Assembly (NCBI GenBank): GCA_035565775.1
Contig: DATMRW010000027.1
Coordinates: 298,720-362,719 of the forward strand
Source of the DNA: PRO6 sp035565775
Lineage (GTDB): Bacteria; Pseudomonadota; Alphaproteobacteria; Rhizobiales; Xanthobacteraceae
DNA length: 64,000 bases
Direction of reading: 5' to 3'
Notes under the pieces: model-generated
Databases searched by the model: none
Told to the model about the DNA's origin: nothing
Seen by the model: the letters and a program-made list of their open reading frames with translations, nothing else
Shown: positions 17,517-26,159 of the stretch, one piece after another
How the letters are laid out: every line of letters begins with the position of its first letter
How positions within the stretch are numbered: position 1 is the stretch's first letter
Position numbers and translations under genes: made by a program

Positions 17517-18968
17517 GTGAACCAGATCAGCCTCCTCCTCGACAACGCGGATGTCCAAGCCATCGATGGTCTGACCTTCGATCGCCTCAACCCGATCACC
17601 GGAGACGTTGCCAGCCGCGCCGCTGCGGCGCAGGTCGCCGATGCTTTGCGCGCCTGCGACACCGCCGCCGCCGCGTTTCCGGCCTGGTCGGCGACCGGCC
17701 CCGGCGAGCGCCGGGCCATTCTGCTGAAGGCGGCAGATGAGCTCAGCAAGAACACCCAGCGCTTCATCGAGTTGATGGCGACGGAGACCGGCGCGACGGC
17801 CGGCTGGGCCGGCTTCAACGTTTACCTTGCCGCGAACATGCTGCGCGAGGCTGCGGCGATGACCACGCAGATCTCCGGCGAGGTGATTCCGTCCGACAAG
17901 CCCGGCACGCTGGCGATGGCGGTCCGCCAGCCGGCCGGCGTGGTGCTCAGCATCGCACCGTGGAATGCGCCGGTGATTCTCGGCGTGCGCGCGGTGGCGC
18001 TGCCGCTCGCCTGCGGCAACACGGTCATTCTCAAGGCCTCGGAAATCTGCCCCGGCACCCATCGCCTGATCGCAGAATGCCTGCGCGATGCCGGCCTGCC
18101 GCCGGGCGTGCTCAACGTCATCACCAATGCGCCGCAGGATGCGCCGGCCATCATCGATGCGATGATCGCCCACCCGGCGGTGCGGCGCGTCAACTTCACC
18201 GGCTCGACGCGCGTCGGCCACATCATCGCGCAGACGGCGGCAAAATATCTCAAGCCGGTGCTGCTGGAGCTCGGCGGCAAGGCGCCGCTGGTGGTGCTCG
18301 ATGACGCCGATCTCGATGCCGCAGTCGCCGCGGCCGCATTCGGCGCCTACATGAACCAGGGGCAGATCTGCATGTCGACCGAACGGATCGTCGTCGACGA
18401 GAAGGTCGCCGATGCTTTCGTCGCCAAGCTCGCGGCCAAAGCTAATTCGCTGGTGGTCGGCGATCCGCGCGAGGGCAACACGCCGCTCGGTTCGCTGATC
18501 GGGGTTGAGGCCGCCGAGCGCATTCAGGGGCTGATCAATGATGCGGTCAGCAAGGGCGCGCGGCTTGCGGCGGGCGGCACCGTGAAGGGCACGCTGATGG
18601 CGGCGACGGTGGTCGATCACATCACCCCGGCGATGCGCCTCTATGACGAGGAGTCGTTCGGCCCGGTCGCATCCGTGGTGCGCGTCAACGGCATCGATGA
18701 GGCGGTGCGCGTCGCCAACGATACCGAATATGGTCTGTCGGCGGCGGTGTTCGGGAAGGATGTGGTTCGCGCGCTCGAGGTTGCCAAGCGGATCGAGTCG
18801 GGCATCTGCCACATCAATGCGGCGACGGTGCACGACGAGGCGCAGATGCCGTTCGGCGGCGTCAAGGCGTCGGGCTATGGCCGATTCGGCGGCAAGGCGG
18901 GCATTGCCGAGTTCACCGAACTGCGCTGGATCACCATCGCGACCGGGCCGCAGCACTATCCGATCTGA
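17517..18968 (+). CDS. Aldehyde dehydrogenase, vanillin/salicylaldehyde dehydrogenase type
   Basis: 483-residue NAD-dependent aldehyde dehydrogenase with the catalytic Glu251 (LELGGKAP) and Cys285 (QGQICMST). The sequence around the active site and the C-terminal tail (RWITIATGPQHYPI) resemble the vanillin and salicylaldehyde dehydrogenase group, which oxidises aromatic aldehydes to acids. The GTG start is set by AGGGAG 6 bases upstream. It is divergent from an AraC regulator and convergent with a TRAP transporter. The three together suggest uptake and oxidation of an aromatic compound. The precise aldehyde is inferred from family resemblance. Confidence 0.85.
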   Translation: MNQISLLLDNADVQAIDGLTFDRLNPITGDVASRAAAAQVADALRACDTAAAAFPAWSATGPGERRAILLKAADELSKNTQRFIELMATETGATAGWAGFNVYLAANMLREAAAMTTQISGEVIPSDKPGTLAMAVRQPAGVVLSIAPWNAPVILGVRAVALPLACGNTVILKASEICPGTHRLIAECLRDAGLPPGVLNVITNAPQDAPAIIDAMIAHPAVRRVNFTGSTRVGHIIAQTAAKYLKPVLLELGGKAPLVVLDDADLDAAVAAAAFGAYMNQGQICMSTERIVVDEKVADAFVAKLAAKANSLVVGDPREGNTPLGSLIGVEAAERIQGLINDAVSKGARLAAGGTVKGTLMAATVVDHITPAMRLYDEESFGPVASVVRVNGIDEAVRVANDTEYGLSAAVFGKDVVRALEVAKRIESGICHINAATVHDEAQMPFGGVKASGYGRFGGKAGIAEFTELRWITIATGPQHYPI

Positions 18969-19040
18969 CGATCGATCCGCGTTCAAATTGCCGAAGTAAA
19001 CCAGACACATCAAAAAATAGCCGATCGGAGAGGCAACAAA

Positions 19041-19069
19041 GAAAACGGCGCGCCGCAAGGCGCGCCGTT
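19041..19069. terminator. Bidirectional terminator between aldehyde dehydrogenase and TRAP operon
   Basis: Perfect 11-base stem AACGGCGCGCC / GGCGCGCCGTT with a GCAA loop. Read on the minus strand it is followed by TTCTTTG, so it should end the TRAP operon well; on the plus strand the T-rich tail is weaker. Confidence 0.75.
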
Positions 19070-19091
19070 CGTGTTTGGCAAGCGTGCGTGC

Positions 19092-20459
19092 TCAGCGCGT
19101 GTAGACCAGGCTCGGCAGCCACAGCACGATCTGCGGAAACAGGATGCAGAGGCCGACGCCGAGCCACTGAAGGCCCATGAAGTGGATCGCCGAGCGGAAG
19201 ATCGTCCCCATGCTGATCTCCGGCGGCGCGACGCTCTTGAGATAGAAGAGCGAATAGCCGAACGGCGGACTGAGGAAGGCCATCTGCATGTTCACCATGA
19301 AGATGACGCCGTACCACAGGGCGACGTCGTTCGGCGCGACGCCGGGCAGGCCGAACAGGCCGCTCCATTCCAGGCCTTTCATGATCGGCAGGAAGATCGG
19401 CACGGTGAGCAGAAGGATGCCGACCCAGTCGATGAACATGCCGAGGACGAACAGCACCACCATCATCAGCAGCAGGATGCCGTAGGGCGGCAGGCCGGTG
19501 CCGAGGATCGAGTTGGCGACGAACTCCTGGCCGCCCTTGACGATGAAGAAGCCGACGAACATCGTCGCGCCGAAGAAGATCCACATCACCATGGAGGTCG
19601 CCTTCAGCGTCTGGATGGCCGCGTCCTGCAGGTTCACCCAATTGAGGCGGCGATGCAGGCCGGCGACGAACAGCGCGCCGAAGGTGCCGATGCCTGCAGC
19701 TTCCACCGGGGTTGCGACGCCGAAGAAGATCACGCCCAGCACCAGCAGGATCAAGAGGATCGGGGCGATGGTCTTTTTCAGGAGCTGCAGCTTTTCGCGC
19801 CAGTCGGCCCGCTCTTTAACCGGCAGCGCCGGGCCGAGTTTCGGGTTGATGTAGCAGCGGATGGTGATGTAGCCGACATAGAGGCCCGACAGCAGCATGC
19901 CGGGGAAGATCGAGCCGACCAGCAATTCACCGAGCGACTGCTGGGCGACCACGGCATAGACGATGGCCATCACCGATGGCGGGATCAGGATGCCGAGCGT
20001 GCCGCCGGCAAGCAGGGCGCCGCAGGCAAGCTGCTGGTCATAGCCGCGCTTGAGCATCGCCGGCAAGGCGATCATGCCCATCGTTACTTCGGTGGCGCCG
20101 ACGACGCCGACCATCGCCGCGAGCAGGGTGCAGGCGATGACGGTGGCCGATGCAAGGCCGCCCTTGAGCGCGCCGAGCCATTTGTAGACCGCGTCGAACA
20201 GCTCCTCGATGATGCCCGCCTTCTCGAGCACCGCCGCCATGAAGATGAAGAGCGGAATGGCCGATAGCTGGTAGTCGGTCATGAACGGGAAGATGCGCGA
20301 CGGCATCATGTTCAGAAGGGCTGGCGAGCCGAACACGAACAGAAAGATCGTCGCCAGGCTGCCGGTGCAGAAGGCCATCGGCAGTCCGAGCGCCAGCAGA
20401 GCCGCCAGCGACCCGAACATCAGAAGCGTCAGCCATGCAATATCAATCTCAAGACCCAT
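19092..20459 (-). CDS. dctM: TRAP transporter large permease subunit (DctM)
   Basis: 455-residue inner-membrane protein with about 11-12 hydrophobic segments, the usual DctM size. Hallmarks are the LGLPMAFCTGSLAT start, FPFMTDYQLSAIPLFIFMA near residue 60 and the GGTLGILIPPSVMAIVYA substrate-path segment near 150. DctM is the ion-coupled transport subunit and works with the small subunit (20449-21588) and the periplasmic binding protein (22223-23326). Its start overlaps the end of the small-subunit gene by 11 bases, so translation is coupled. Energy is the Na+ or H+ gradient, as is known for the family. Confidence 0.95.
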   Translation of the reverse strand: MGLEIDIAWLTLLMFGSLAALLALGLPMAFCTGSLATIFLFVFGSPALLNMMPSRIFPFMTDYQLSAIPLFIFMAAVLEKAGIIEELFDAVYKWLGALKGGLASATVIACTLLAAMVGVVGATEVTMGMIALPAMLKRGYDQQLACGALLAGGTLGILIPPSVMAIVYAVVAQQSLGELLVGSIFPGMLLSGLYVGYITIRCYINPKLGPALPVKERADWREKLQLLKKTIAPILLILLVLGVIFFGVATPVEAAGIGTFGALFVAGLHRRLNWVNLQDAAIQTLKATSMVMWIFFGATMFVGFFIVKGGQEFVANSILGTGLPPYGILLLMMVVLFVLGMFIDWVGILLLTVPIFLPIMKGLEWSGLFGLPGVAPNDVALWYGVIFMVNMQMAFLSPPFGYSLFYLKSVAPPEISMGTIFRSAIHFMGLQWLGVGLCILFPQIVLWLPSLVYTR

Positions 20460-21588
20460 GGCTCACGCCCCTCGTCCTGGAAACAATGATGATGTCTTTG
20501 ATGAGTTTGGAGATGCCCTGCAGCAGAAGAAGCGCAGCGCCGATCGGCAGCGTCAGCTTCACCGGCCAGTACTGGACGCCCCATTCGGTGAAGGACATTT
20601 CGTTCCCGCGGGTGGCGTCGGCGGCGAAGTTGTAGCCGGTCCAGAGCATGGTCCCGACGAAGATGAAGAAGAAGATCGAAGTAAAAATATCGGCGATGGC
20701 TTTGCCGCGCACCGAGAACTGCGAGTAGAACACGTCGACGCGGACGTGCTGGTCCGACAGATAGCCGTAGGCGCCGGAGAGCATGTATTGCATGCCGAAC
20801 ATGAGGAACATGCTTTCGTGCACCCAGTTGGTCGGCGAATTCAGGAAGTAGCGGCCGACCACCTCGTAGTAATAGGCGAACACCGAGAGGATCGCCCAAT
20901 AGGCGACGAACTCGCCGACTCGCGTGCTGATCGCGTCGAGCTTGTTCGTGAGCGGGGTATGGACGAAGGCCGTCGGGTCCTCATGGGTGCCTTGCGGCAC
21001 TACTTCGGGGGGGATCAATTCGGGCGCTGGCGGCCCGGCCGCCAGTTCCTCGGCTCTCACGCGCTTGAAGAGACCGGGCAACAGCAGCGCGTCGCCCACC
21101 AGCATCAGGCCGAGGAGAATGGCGAGGCCGGTGGCGATCCAGTCGGAGCTGTGAAGGGTATCCTCCGCCTTGCGGTAGTCGGCCTTAGCCTTGTCGGCGT
21201 TGGCCTGCGCCTGGGCGAAGCGGGCGGTGGCCCCCGGCGTAACTTCCAGGCCGGGAATGGGCTTGGCCCGATTGAGGCGGCTCTGCGCGGTCTCATAGGC
21301 GGATCGCAGTCGCGAGACGTCTTCGCGATGGTCGCGCGTGACCGTGTTGGAATAGAGGATCGCGATAACGACAGGCAGGAAGATGAGTGCCCAAACGTTG
21401 CGCAGATAAATCCGATGCAGACCGATAAAGCCGCCGGTGAGCCAGAACAAGTAGGCGACAAAAAGCGATGGTCCGATACGCTGCGTTCTCTTTTTTTCCC
21501 GCGCAACCATCGCCATGGCGATGAGCGGAAACAAAATTAGCGTGCCCCAATAGAACCAGTGGGGCAGCACGAAGTTTATTTCGGGCAT
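20449..21588 (-). CDS. dctQ: TRAP transporter small subunit (DctQ) with long TM2-like/coiled-coil N-terminal extension
   Basis: The C-terminal ~160 residues (217-370) are a normal four-helix DctQ domain, with YYEVVGRYFLNSPTNWVHE and the LSDQHVRVDVFYS segment. The first ~200 residues are extra: a hydrophobic helix at 13-29, a TM2-domain-like pair at about 40-81 (GGFIGLHRIYLRN), a charged predicted coiled coil at 84-147 and another membrane helix at 150-172. At 379 residues it is about twice the usual DctQ length. The ATG is supported by AGGAGGG. The extension could sense or anchor; its role is unknown. Confidence 0.9.
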   Translation of the reverse strand: MPEINFVLPHWFYWGTLILFPLIAMAMVAREKKRTQRIGPSLFVAYLFWLTGGFIGLHRIYLRNVWALIFLPVVIAILYSNTVTRDHREDVSRLRSAYETAQSRLNRAKPIPGLEVTPGATARFAQAQANADKAKADYRKAEDTLHSSDWIATGLAILLGLMLVGDALLLPGLFKRVRAEELAAGPPAPELIPPEVVPQGTHEDPTAFVHTPLTNKLDAISTRVGEFVAYWAILSVFAYYYEVVGRYFLNSPTNWVHESMFLMFGMQYMLSGAYGYLSDQHVRVDVFYSQFSVRGKAIADIFTSIFFFIFVGTMLWTGYNFAADATRGNEMSFTEWGVQYWPVKLTLPIGAALLLLQGISKLIKDIIIVSRTRGVSHGS

Positions 21589-22222
21589 TGAACCCTCCTG
21601 CAGTCGCGGATGCGCCGCCGCAAACGTTCAGGCGGCGCCTTCTTCACGGTCGATTTCAATTGACGCAAACACTCGAAATGGACGCACAAGGTCGTCCCCG
21701 CGGCTGACATCCGCGGGGATAGAAAAGAAAAATTCTGCACGCGCGAACGGTAACCGAGGCGTTTCTCGCGCCGCTGTCAGTGAAGAACGTTCGCCTGACG
21801 CCGCGTGAGTGGCGATGTGGCTGTAGCCGCGCCTGATTGTTCGTGCAGAAAATGTTCGCCACTGCGCGCCGGAAGTCCGCCCGTTCGCGAAAAGGTGCGA
21901 TCGCGCGTCCCGCAGGCTGGAGCTGCGGAAGCGAGGGACCGGGCGAGCAGGGCAGGCAGGCAACGGGCATCAAGCGGCAATCATTTAGGGCGCATCGAAA
22001 CGCATGGCATGGAGGGACCCGCATGGCGGTCGCGTCGGGGCGTGGCCTGATTGAGCGCATCGCCGGGATAACGCATCAGGAGAGCCAGAACCAAAGCGGC
22101 CGAAGCAAAGTCGGGCGAACGATCGGCGGCATCGCCGCCGATCGGAGACGCCGACATGGCAAGGAGCAGGGGCGGGCAAGCCTCCCGGCAGGCCGGGGCG
22201 CGCTGCTCGCTGGGCATCCTCG
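21589..22222 (-). other. 634-base gap inside the TRAP operon
   Basis: No credible gene lies between the binding-protein gene and dctQ. The short open frames on both strands are Arg/Ser/Ala-rich, lack ribosome-binding sites and overlap one another. The region holds the hairpin at 22121-22143 and, at its end, the dctQ ribosome-binding site. It may hold a second promoter for dctQM; I could not identify one with confidence. The length is unusual, because dctP-dctQ spacers are normally short. Confidence 0.6.
22121..22143. repeat. Perfect hairpin downstream of dctP
   Basis: GATCGGCGGC, loop ATC, GCCGCCGATC: a perfect 10-base stem 80 bases beyond the dctP stop codon on the minus strand. No U-tract follows, so it probably protects the dctP mRNA 3' end or acts as a partial terminator, giving more binding protein than permease. 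Confidence 0.6.
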
Positions 22223-23326
22223 TCAGAGGTCGAGCTTTTGGCCCTCATACATGTCGCGCGTCACGTAACCGACGGTCGGCGACTCCATGATGTCGAGCTG
22301 CGCCTTGAAGATGCGCGACGCGTCCTTGTCCTTGTTGGCCCACTTGAACCAGATCGGAACGGCGACGCGCTGGAATTTTTCGAGGTCGTCGAACGGCAGG
22401 CGATTGAGTTCGATGCCGGCCTTGGTGAACCTCTCCCAGGCTTCCATGTCGGCCTTCTGGATCGCGCCGAAATGGACGGCGGAATAGGACTCGACCTCGT
22501 TCTCGAGCCACTGCTTGAGCTTGGGCGACAGCTTGTTCCAGACGTTCATGTTGACGACGAGGTCCATCAGGTCGACCGGCTGGTAGATCGACTCGAGCCC
22601 GACCGGGCCCATCCAGATGTACTTCGTCACCTGCTGGAAGCCGAGGTCCCAGTTGACCGCCGGTCCGGTATAGTCGGCGGCGTCCACGGTACCTTTTTCG
22701 AGCGCGGAGAACACTTCGCCGCCCGGCAGCAGCGTGGTGCGGGCGCCGACCGCGGCAAAGCCTTCCGCGATCATGCCGCCCGGCACGCGCAGTTTCAGGC
22801 CCTTGAAGTCCTCGATCGAGCGGATCGGCTTCTTGGAGTGGATGATGTTCGGGCCGTGATGGATGCGGCCGACATACTGCAGGCCTTGCTTGGCAAAGAC
22901 CTCGCGGGCCATCTTCAGCCCGTCCTTGCTGTAGAAGAAAATATCCCATTCGTGGGGATGGCGCAGGCCCATCAGGTAAGATGACAGGAAGGCCGTGGCG
23001 GGGATTTTGCCGGCCCAGTACAGCGTGAAGGAGTTCATGGCCTCCAGCGCGCCGCTCTTGACGCCTTCCAGCAATTCGAAGTCACCGACGATTTCCTTGG
23101 CCGCGAAAGGCTTGAATTCCAGCTCGCCGCCGGTCTTTTCCTTGATCGAGTTGCACCAGGTTTTGAAGGTATTGAGGCCCACGCCGGCGGGCCAGGAGGT
23201 CTGGACTTTCCAAGTCGTGGTTTCGGCGGCTTCCGCATTGCGGATGTAGGGCGCGGCGACGGCGGCGCCGGCAACAGCAGCTCCGCCGATGAACTGACGA
23301 CGTGACGTCTTCGCATCGTTCAACAT
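22223..23326 (-). CDS. dctP: TRAP transporter substrate-binding protein (DctP), Tat-exported
   Basis: 367-residue periplasmic binding protein of the DctP family. The ATG at 23326 follows GGGGGAAG on the minus strand. The N-terminus is a twin-arginine signal (SRRQFIGG at residues 8-15, then an Ala-rich stretch ending NAEAAE). The conserved binding Arg lies in GLKLRVPGG near residue 160, and the DYTGPAVNWDLGF segment near 210 resembles the binding proteins for organic and keto acids that use a carboxylate-Arg contact. The nearby vanillin-type dehydrogenase suggests an aromatic or hydroxy acid, but that is inference. The gene leads the TRAP operon. Confidence 0.93.
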   Translation of the reverse strand: MLNDAKTSRRQFIGGAAVAGAAVAAPYIRNAEAAETTTWKVQTSWPAGVGLNTFKTWCNSIKEKTGGELEFKPFAAKEIVGDFELLEGVKSGALEAMNSFTLYWAGKIPATAFLSSYLMGLRHPHEWDIFFYSKDGLKMAREVFAKQGLQYVGRIHHGPNIIHSKKPIRSIEDFKGLKLRVPGGMIAEGFAAVGARTTLLPGGEVFSALEKGTVDAADYTGPAVNWDLGFQQVTKYIWMGPVGLESIYQPVDLMDLVVNMNVWNKLSPKLKQWLENEVESYSAVHFGAIQKADMEAWERFTKAGIELNRLPFDDLEKFQRVAVPIWFKWANKDKDASRIFKAQLDIMESPTVGYVTRDMYEGQKLDL

Positions 23327-23726
23327 GAGCACTTCCCCCGATTCAAAATATTTGGCCAGGCGCCGCCCCAATGCGGGCGGAGGCTTCCGGCCTGTGTCTT
23401 TGAGGGGGAGATGTAGGGTACTTAAGAAAATTACTTATGAAGTAAATCGCCCCCTTTTGGCATTCCAACCCGAAGCTGCTCACAACGCAAGCGTAAATCG
23501 GGCGGCTGGGAGCCGTGGCGCACACTGGCGGCCAGCCGATACCTGCATTTTCGTGGGATTGGTATCTGGCTGGGATGTTTTCTTAATTTCGCGAGGAAAG
23601 CCGGAGATGCGTCGTGCGGTGCAGCAAATGACGGAAAGCTAAGAAAATTACTTCGATTCGTTGAGGCGGGGCCGCCGCAACCCTGAGACTTAGGTTGCGG
23701 CGGTGCAGCTATTGCGGTGCAGTCCG
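23327..23726. promoter_or_regulatory. TRAP operon upstream region with palindrome and 14-base repeats
   Basis: 400 bases without a gene. It contains a 15-base palindrome TTACTT-ATG-AAGTAA (23431-23445), which could bind a repressor of the GntR kind. A 14-base direct repeat TAAGAAAATTACTT occurs at 23423-23436 and 23640-23653, the first copy overlapping the palindrome. Both lie in a locally AT-rich patch upstream of dctP, where its promoter should be. The right part holds the copA 3' hairpin. Confidence 0.5.
23672..23703 (-). terminator. Hairpin after copA
   Basis: CCGCCGCAACC (23672-23682) pairs perfectly with GGTTGCGGCGG (23693-23703), 10-base loop, 24 bases beyond the copA stop codon on the minus strand. 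There is no U-tract, so it is a terminator or 3' stabiliser of moderate likelihood. Confidence 0.5.
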
Positions 23727-26102
23727 TCAGAGCTTTGCGGTACGCAGCCGCAGTGCATTGCCGATCACGCTGACCGAGGACAGGGCCATCGCCGCCGCCG
23801 CGAAGGCCGGCGACAGGACGAGGCCGAAGCTCGGATAGAGCAGGCCCGCCGCGATCGGGATGCCGGCGGCATTGTAGATGAACGCAAAGAACAGGTTCTG
23901 GCGGATGTTGCGCATTGTGGCGTGGGAGAGGTGCCGCGCGCCGACGATCCCGGTGAGGTCGCCCTTGAGCAGGGTGATGCCGGCGCTTTCCATCGCGACG
24001 TCGGTGCCGGTGCCCATGGCGATGCCGACATCGGCCGCCGCCAGCGCCGGCGCGTCGTTGACGCCGTCTCCGGCCATCGCCACCACCCGGGCCTCATCGC
24101 GCAGCTTCTTGACGATCGCGCTTTTCTGGTCCGGCAGGACATCGGCCTCGACTTCGGCAATGCCGAGCTCTTTGGCGATGGCGCGGGCCGTTGTCGCGTT
24201 GTCGCCGGTCAGCATAATGATGCGGATACCGTCAGCGGCGAGCGCCTTCAGCGCCACCGGGGTCGTCGGCTTGATCGGATCGGCGATCGCGATGAGTCCG
24301 GCAAGGCGGCCGTCGATGCTCACATTGATCACGGTCGCACCATCCCCCCGCAGCCGCTCCGCCTCGTTGGCAAGGGCGGCGGTGTTGACGCCGAGCTCGT
24401 TGAGATAGCCGGCATTGCCGATGTGGATGGTCTGGCCCTCCACGACGCCGGTCGCGCCCTTGCCGGTCGGGGAGTCGAAGTGCTCCACTGCGCCGAGCTC
24501 GATGTTGCGGTCGCGCCCGGCGGCGACGATGGCGGCGGCGATGGGGTGCTCGCTCGCGCGCTCCACGCTGGCGGCGAGGCGCAGCACATCGGCCTCGGCA
24601 ACGGAGGGGGCGGGGACGATGGCGGTGACCGCGGGCTTGCCGGCCGTCAGGGTGCCGGTCTTGTCCACCACCAATGTGTCGACCTTTTCCATCCGCTCCA
24701 TGGCTTCGGCATTGCGGATCAAGATTCCGGCCTGCGCGCCGCGGCCGACGCCGACCATGATCGACATGGGGGTGGCGAGGCCAAGCGCGCATGGGCAGGC
24801 GATGATCAGCACGCTGACGGCGGCGACGAGGCCGAGTGCAAGACGCGGCTCCGGCCCGAACATGGCCCAGGCGCCGAAGGCAAGGACCGCGGCTGCGATC
24901 ACGGCCGGAACGAACCAGCCCGCGACCTGGTCGGCCAGGCGCTGGATTGGCGCGCGCGACCGCTGGGCTTGGGCGACGAGCTGCACGATTTGCGCCAGCA
25001 GCGTGTCGCGGCCGACCTTTTCGGCGCGCATGACGAAGCTGCCGGACTGGTTGACCGTGCCGGCGATGACATGGGCGTCCGGCCCTTTGGTCGCGGGCAT
25101 CGACTCACCCGTCACCATCGATTCATCGAGTGAGGAGCGACCCTCGACGATCACGCCGTCGACCGGCACCTTTTCGCCGGGGCGCACCCGCAGCAAGTCG
25201 CCTGCCACCAGCGTCTCGATTGCGACTTCCTGCTCGGTGCCATTGCCGTCAAGCTTCTGCGCGGTCTTTGGCGCGAGCTGCAGCAGCGCCTTGATCGCGC
25301 CCGAGGTCGCATCCCGCGCCCGTAGTTCGAGCACCTGGCCAAGCAGCACGAGAACGGTGATGACGGCCGCGGCCTCGAAGTAGATCGCGACGCTGCCGTC
25401 GTGGTTGCGGAACTCCGCCGGGAACAGGCCGGGCGCAAGCAGGGCGACAATGCTGTAGAGATAGGCGACGCCTGTGCCCATCGCGATCAGCGTGAACATG
25501 TTGAGATGGCGGGTCAGCACGGATTGCCAGCCGCGGACGAAGAAGGGCCAGCCGGCCCACAGCACGACGGGTGTCGCCAGCGCGAACTGGATCCAGCCGG
25601 AGAGGGGCGGCGCGACGAGGGAGTGGCCGATGAGGTGGCTGCCCATCTCCAGGATGAAGACCGGGAGCGTGAGGGCGAGGCCGATCCAGAACCGCCGTTT
25701 CATGTCGGCGAGTTCGGGATTTGGCCCGGTCTCCAATGTCGGCATTTCGGGCTCGAGCGCCATGCCGCAGATCGGGCAGGTGCCGGGACCGACCTGGCGG
25801 ATCTCGGGATCCATCGGGCAGGTGTAAATGGTGCCCTCGGGGACGACGACCGGCTCGCGCGGTTCGCCAAGGTAGCGGCCGGGGTCGGCGGCGAATTTGG
25901 TGCGGCAGCCGGCCGAGCAGAAGAAATAGGGCTGGCCCGCATGATCGAAGCGGTGCTTGGCGGTGGCGGGATCGACGCTCATGCCGCACACCGGATCCTT
26001 TACGGTGTGGGGGGCGGGGGCGTCATCGTGATTGTGGTTGCCGCCGCAGCAGGAGGCCTTCGCCGGTGTCGTCTTGCTTTCCGTCGTATGCTGGCATGCC
26101 AT
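23727..26102 (-). CDS. copA: Copper-exporting P1B-type ATPase with YHS and zinc-ribbon-like N-terminal domains
   Basis: 791-residue heavy-metal ATPase. The start at 26102 (GGAGAAG upstream) is chosen; a longer in-frame reading to 27101 runs antisense through csoR and secA2 and is rejected. N-terminal order: a Cys/His-rich tail (SCCGGNHNH, 17-25), a YHS domain (DPVCGM, 36-41), and a heavy-metal-binding domain (YTCPMDPE...CPICGMALEP, 93-118). The core has TGES 331-334, the membrane CPC metal site 436-438 and DKTGT 480-484 (phosphorylated Asp480). CPC points to Cu(I)/Ag(I) export. The usual ferredoxin-like HMA domain (GMTCxxC) is absent. A CsoR repressor is divergent. Confidence 0.93.
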   Translation of the reverse strand: MACQHTTESKTTPAKASCCGGNHNHDDAPAPHTVKDPVCGMSVDPATAKHRFDHAGQPYFFCSAGCRTKFAADPGRYLGEPREPVVVPEGTIYTCPMDPEIRQVGPGTCPICGMALEPEMPTLETGPNPELADMKRRFWIGLALTLPVFILEMGSHLIGHSLVAPPLSGWIQFALATPVVLWAGWPFFVRGWQSVLTRHLNMFTLIAMGTGVAYLYSIVALLAPGLFPAEFRNHDGSVAIYFEAAAVITVLVLLGQVLELRARDATSGAIKALLQLAPKTAQKLDGNGTEQEVAIETLVAGDLLRVRPGEKVPVDGVIVEGRSSLDESMVTGESMPATKGPDAHVIAGTVNQSGSFVMRAEKVGRDTLLAQIVQLVAQAQRSRAPIQRLADQVAGWFVPAVIAAAVLAFGAWAMFGPEPRLALGLVAAVSVLIIACPCALGLATPMSIMVGVGRGAQAGILIRNAEAMERMEKVDTLVVDKTGTLTAGKPAVTAIVPAPSVAEADVLRLAASVERASEHPIAAAIVAAGRDRNIELGAVEHFDSPTGKGATGVVEGQTIHIGNAGYLNELGVNTAALANEAERLRGDGATVINVSIDGRLAGLIAIADPIKPTTPVALKALAADGIRIIMLTGDNATTARAIAKELGIAEVEADVLPDQKSAIVKKLRDEARVVAMAGDGVNDAPALAAADVGIAMGTGTDVAMESAGITLLKGDLTGIVGARHLSHATMRNIRQNLFFAFIYNAAGIPIAAGLLYPSFGLVLSPAFAAAAMALSSVSVIGNALRLRTAKL

Positions 26103-26133
26103 TGTGTGCTTCTCCGCCGGGTACTTGCTTCCG

Positions 26134-26150
26134 ATACCCTTAGGGGGTAT
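26134..26150. promoter_or_regulatory. Likely CsoR operator between copA and csoR
   Basis: ATACCC-TTAGG-GGGTAT is an interrupted dyad (6-base arms) in the 57-base space between the divergent copA and csoR starts. GC-rich TACCC...GGGTA dyads are the known style of CsoR sites. It ends 9 bases before the csoR ATG, so binding could block both promoters. Confidence 0.7.
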
Positions 26151-26159
26151 ATAAACAGC

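Noticed and set aside
21628..21963. 111-codon frame in the dctP-dctQ gap
   Set aside because: No ribosome-binding site, Arg/Ser/Ala-rich, overlaps other frames of equal quality, no motif.
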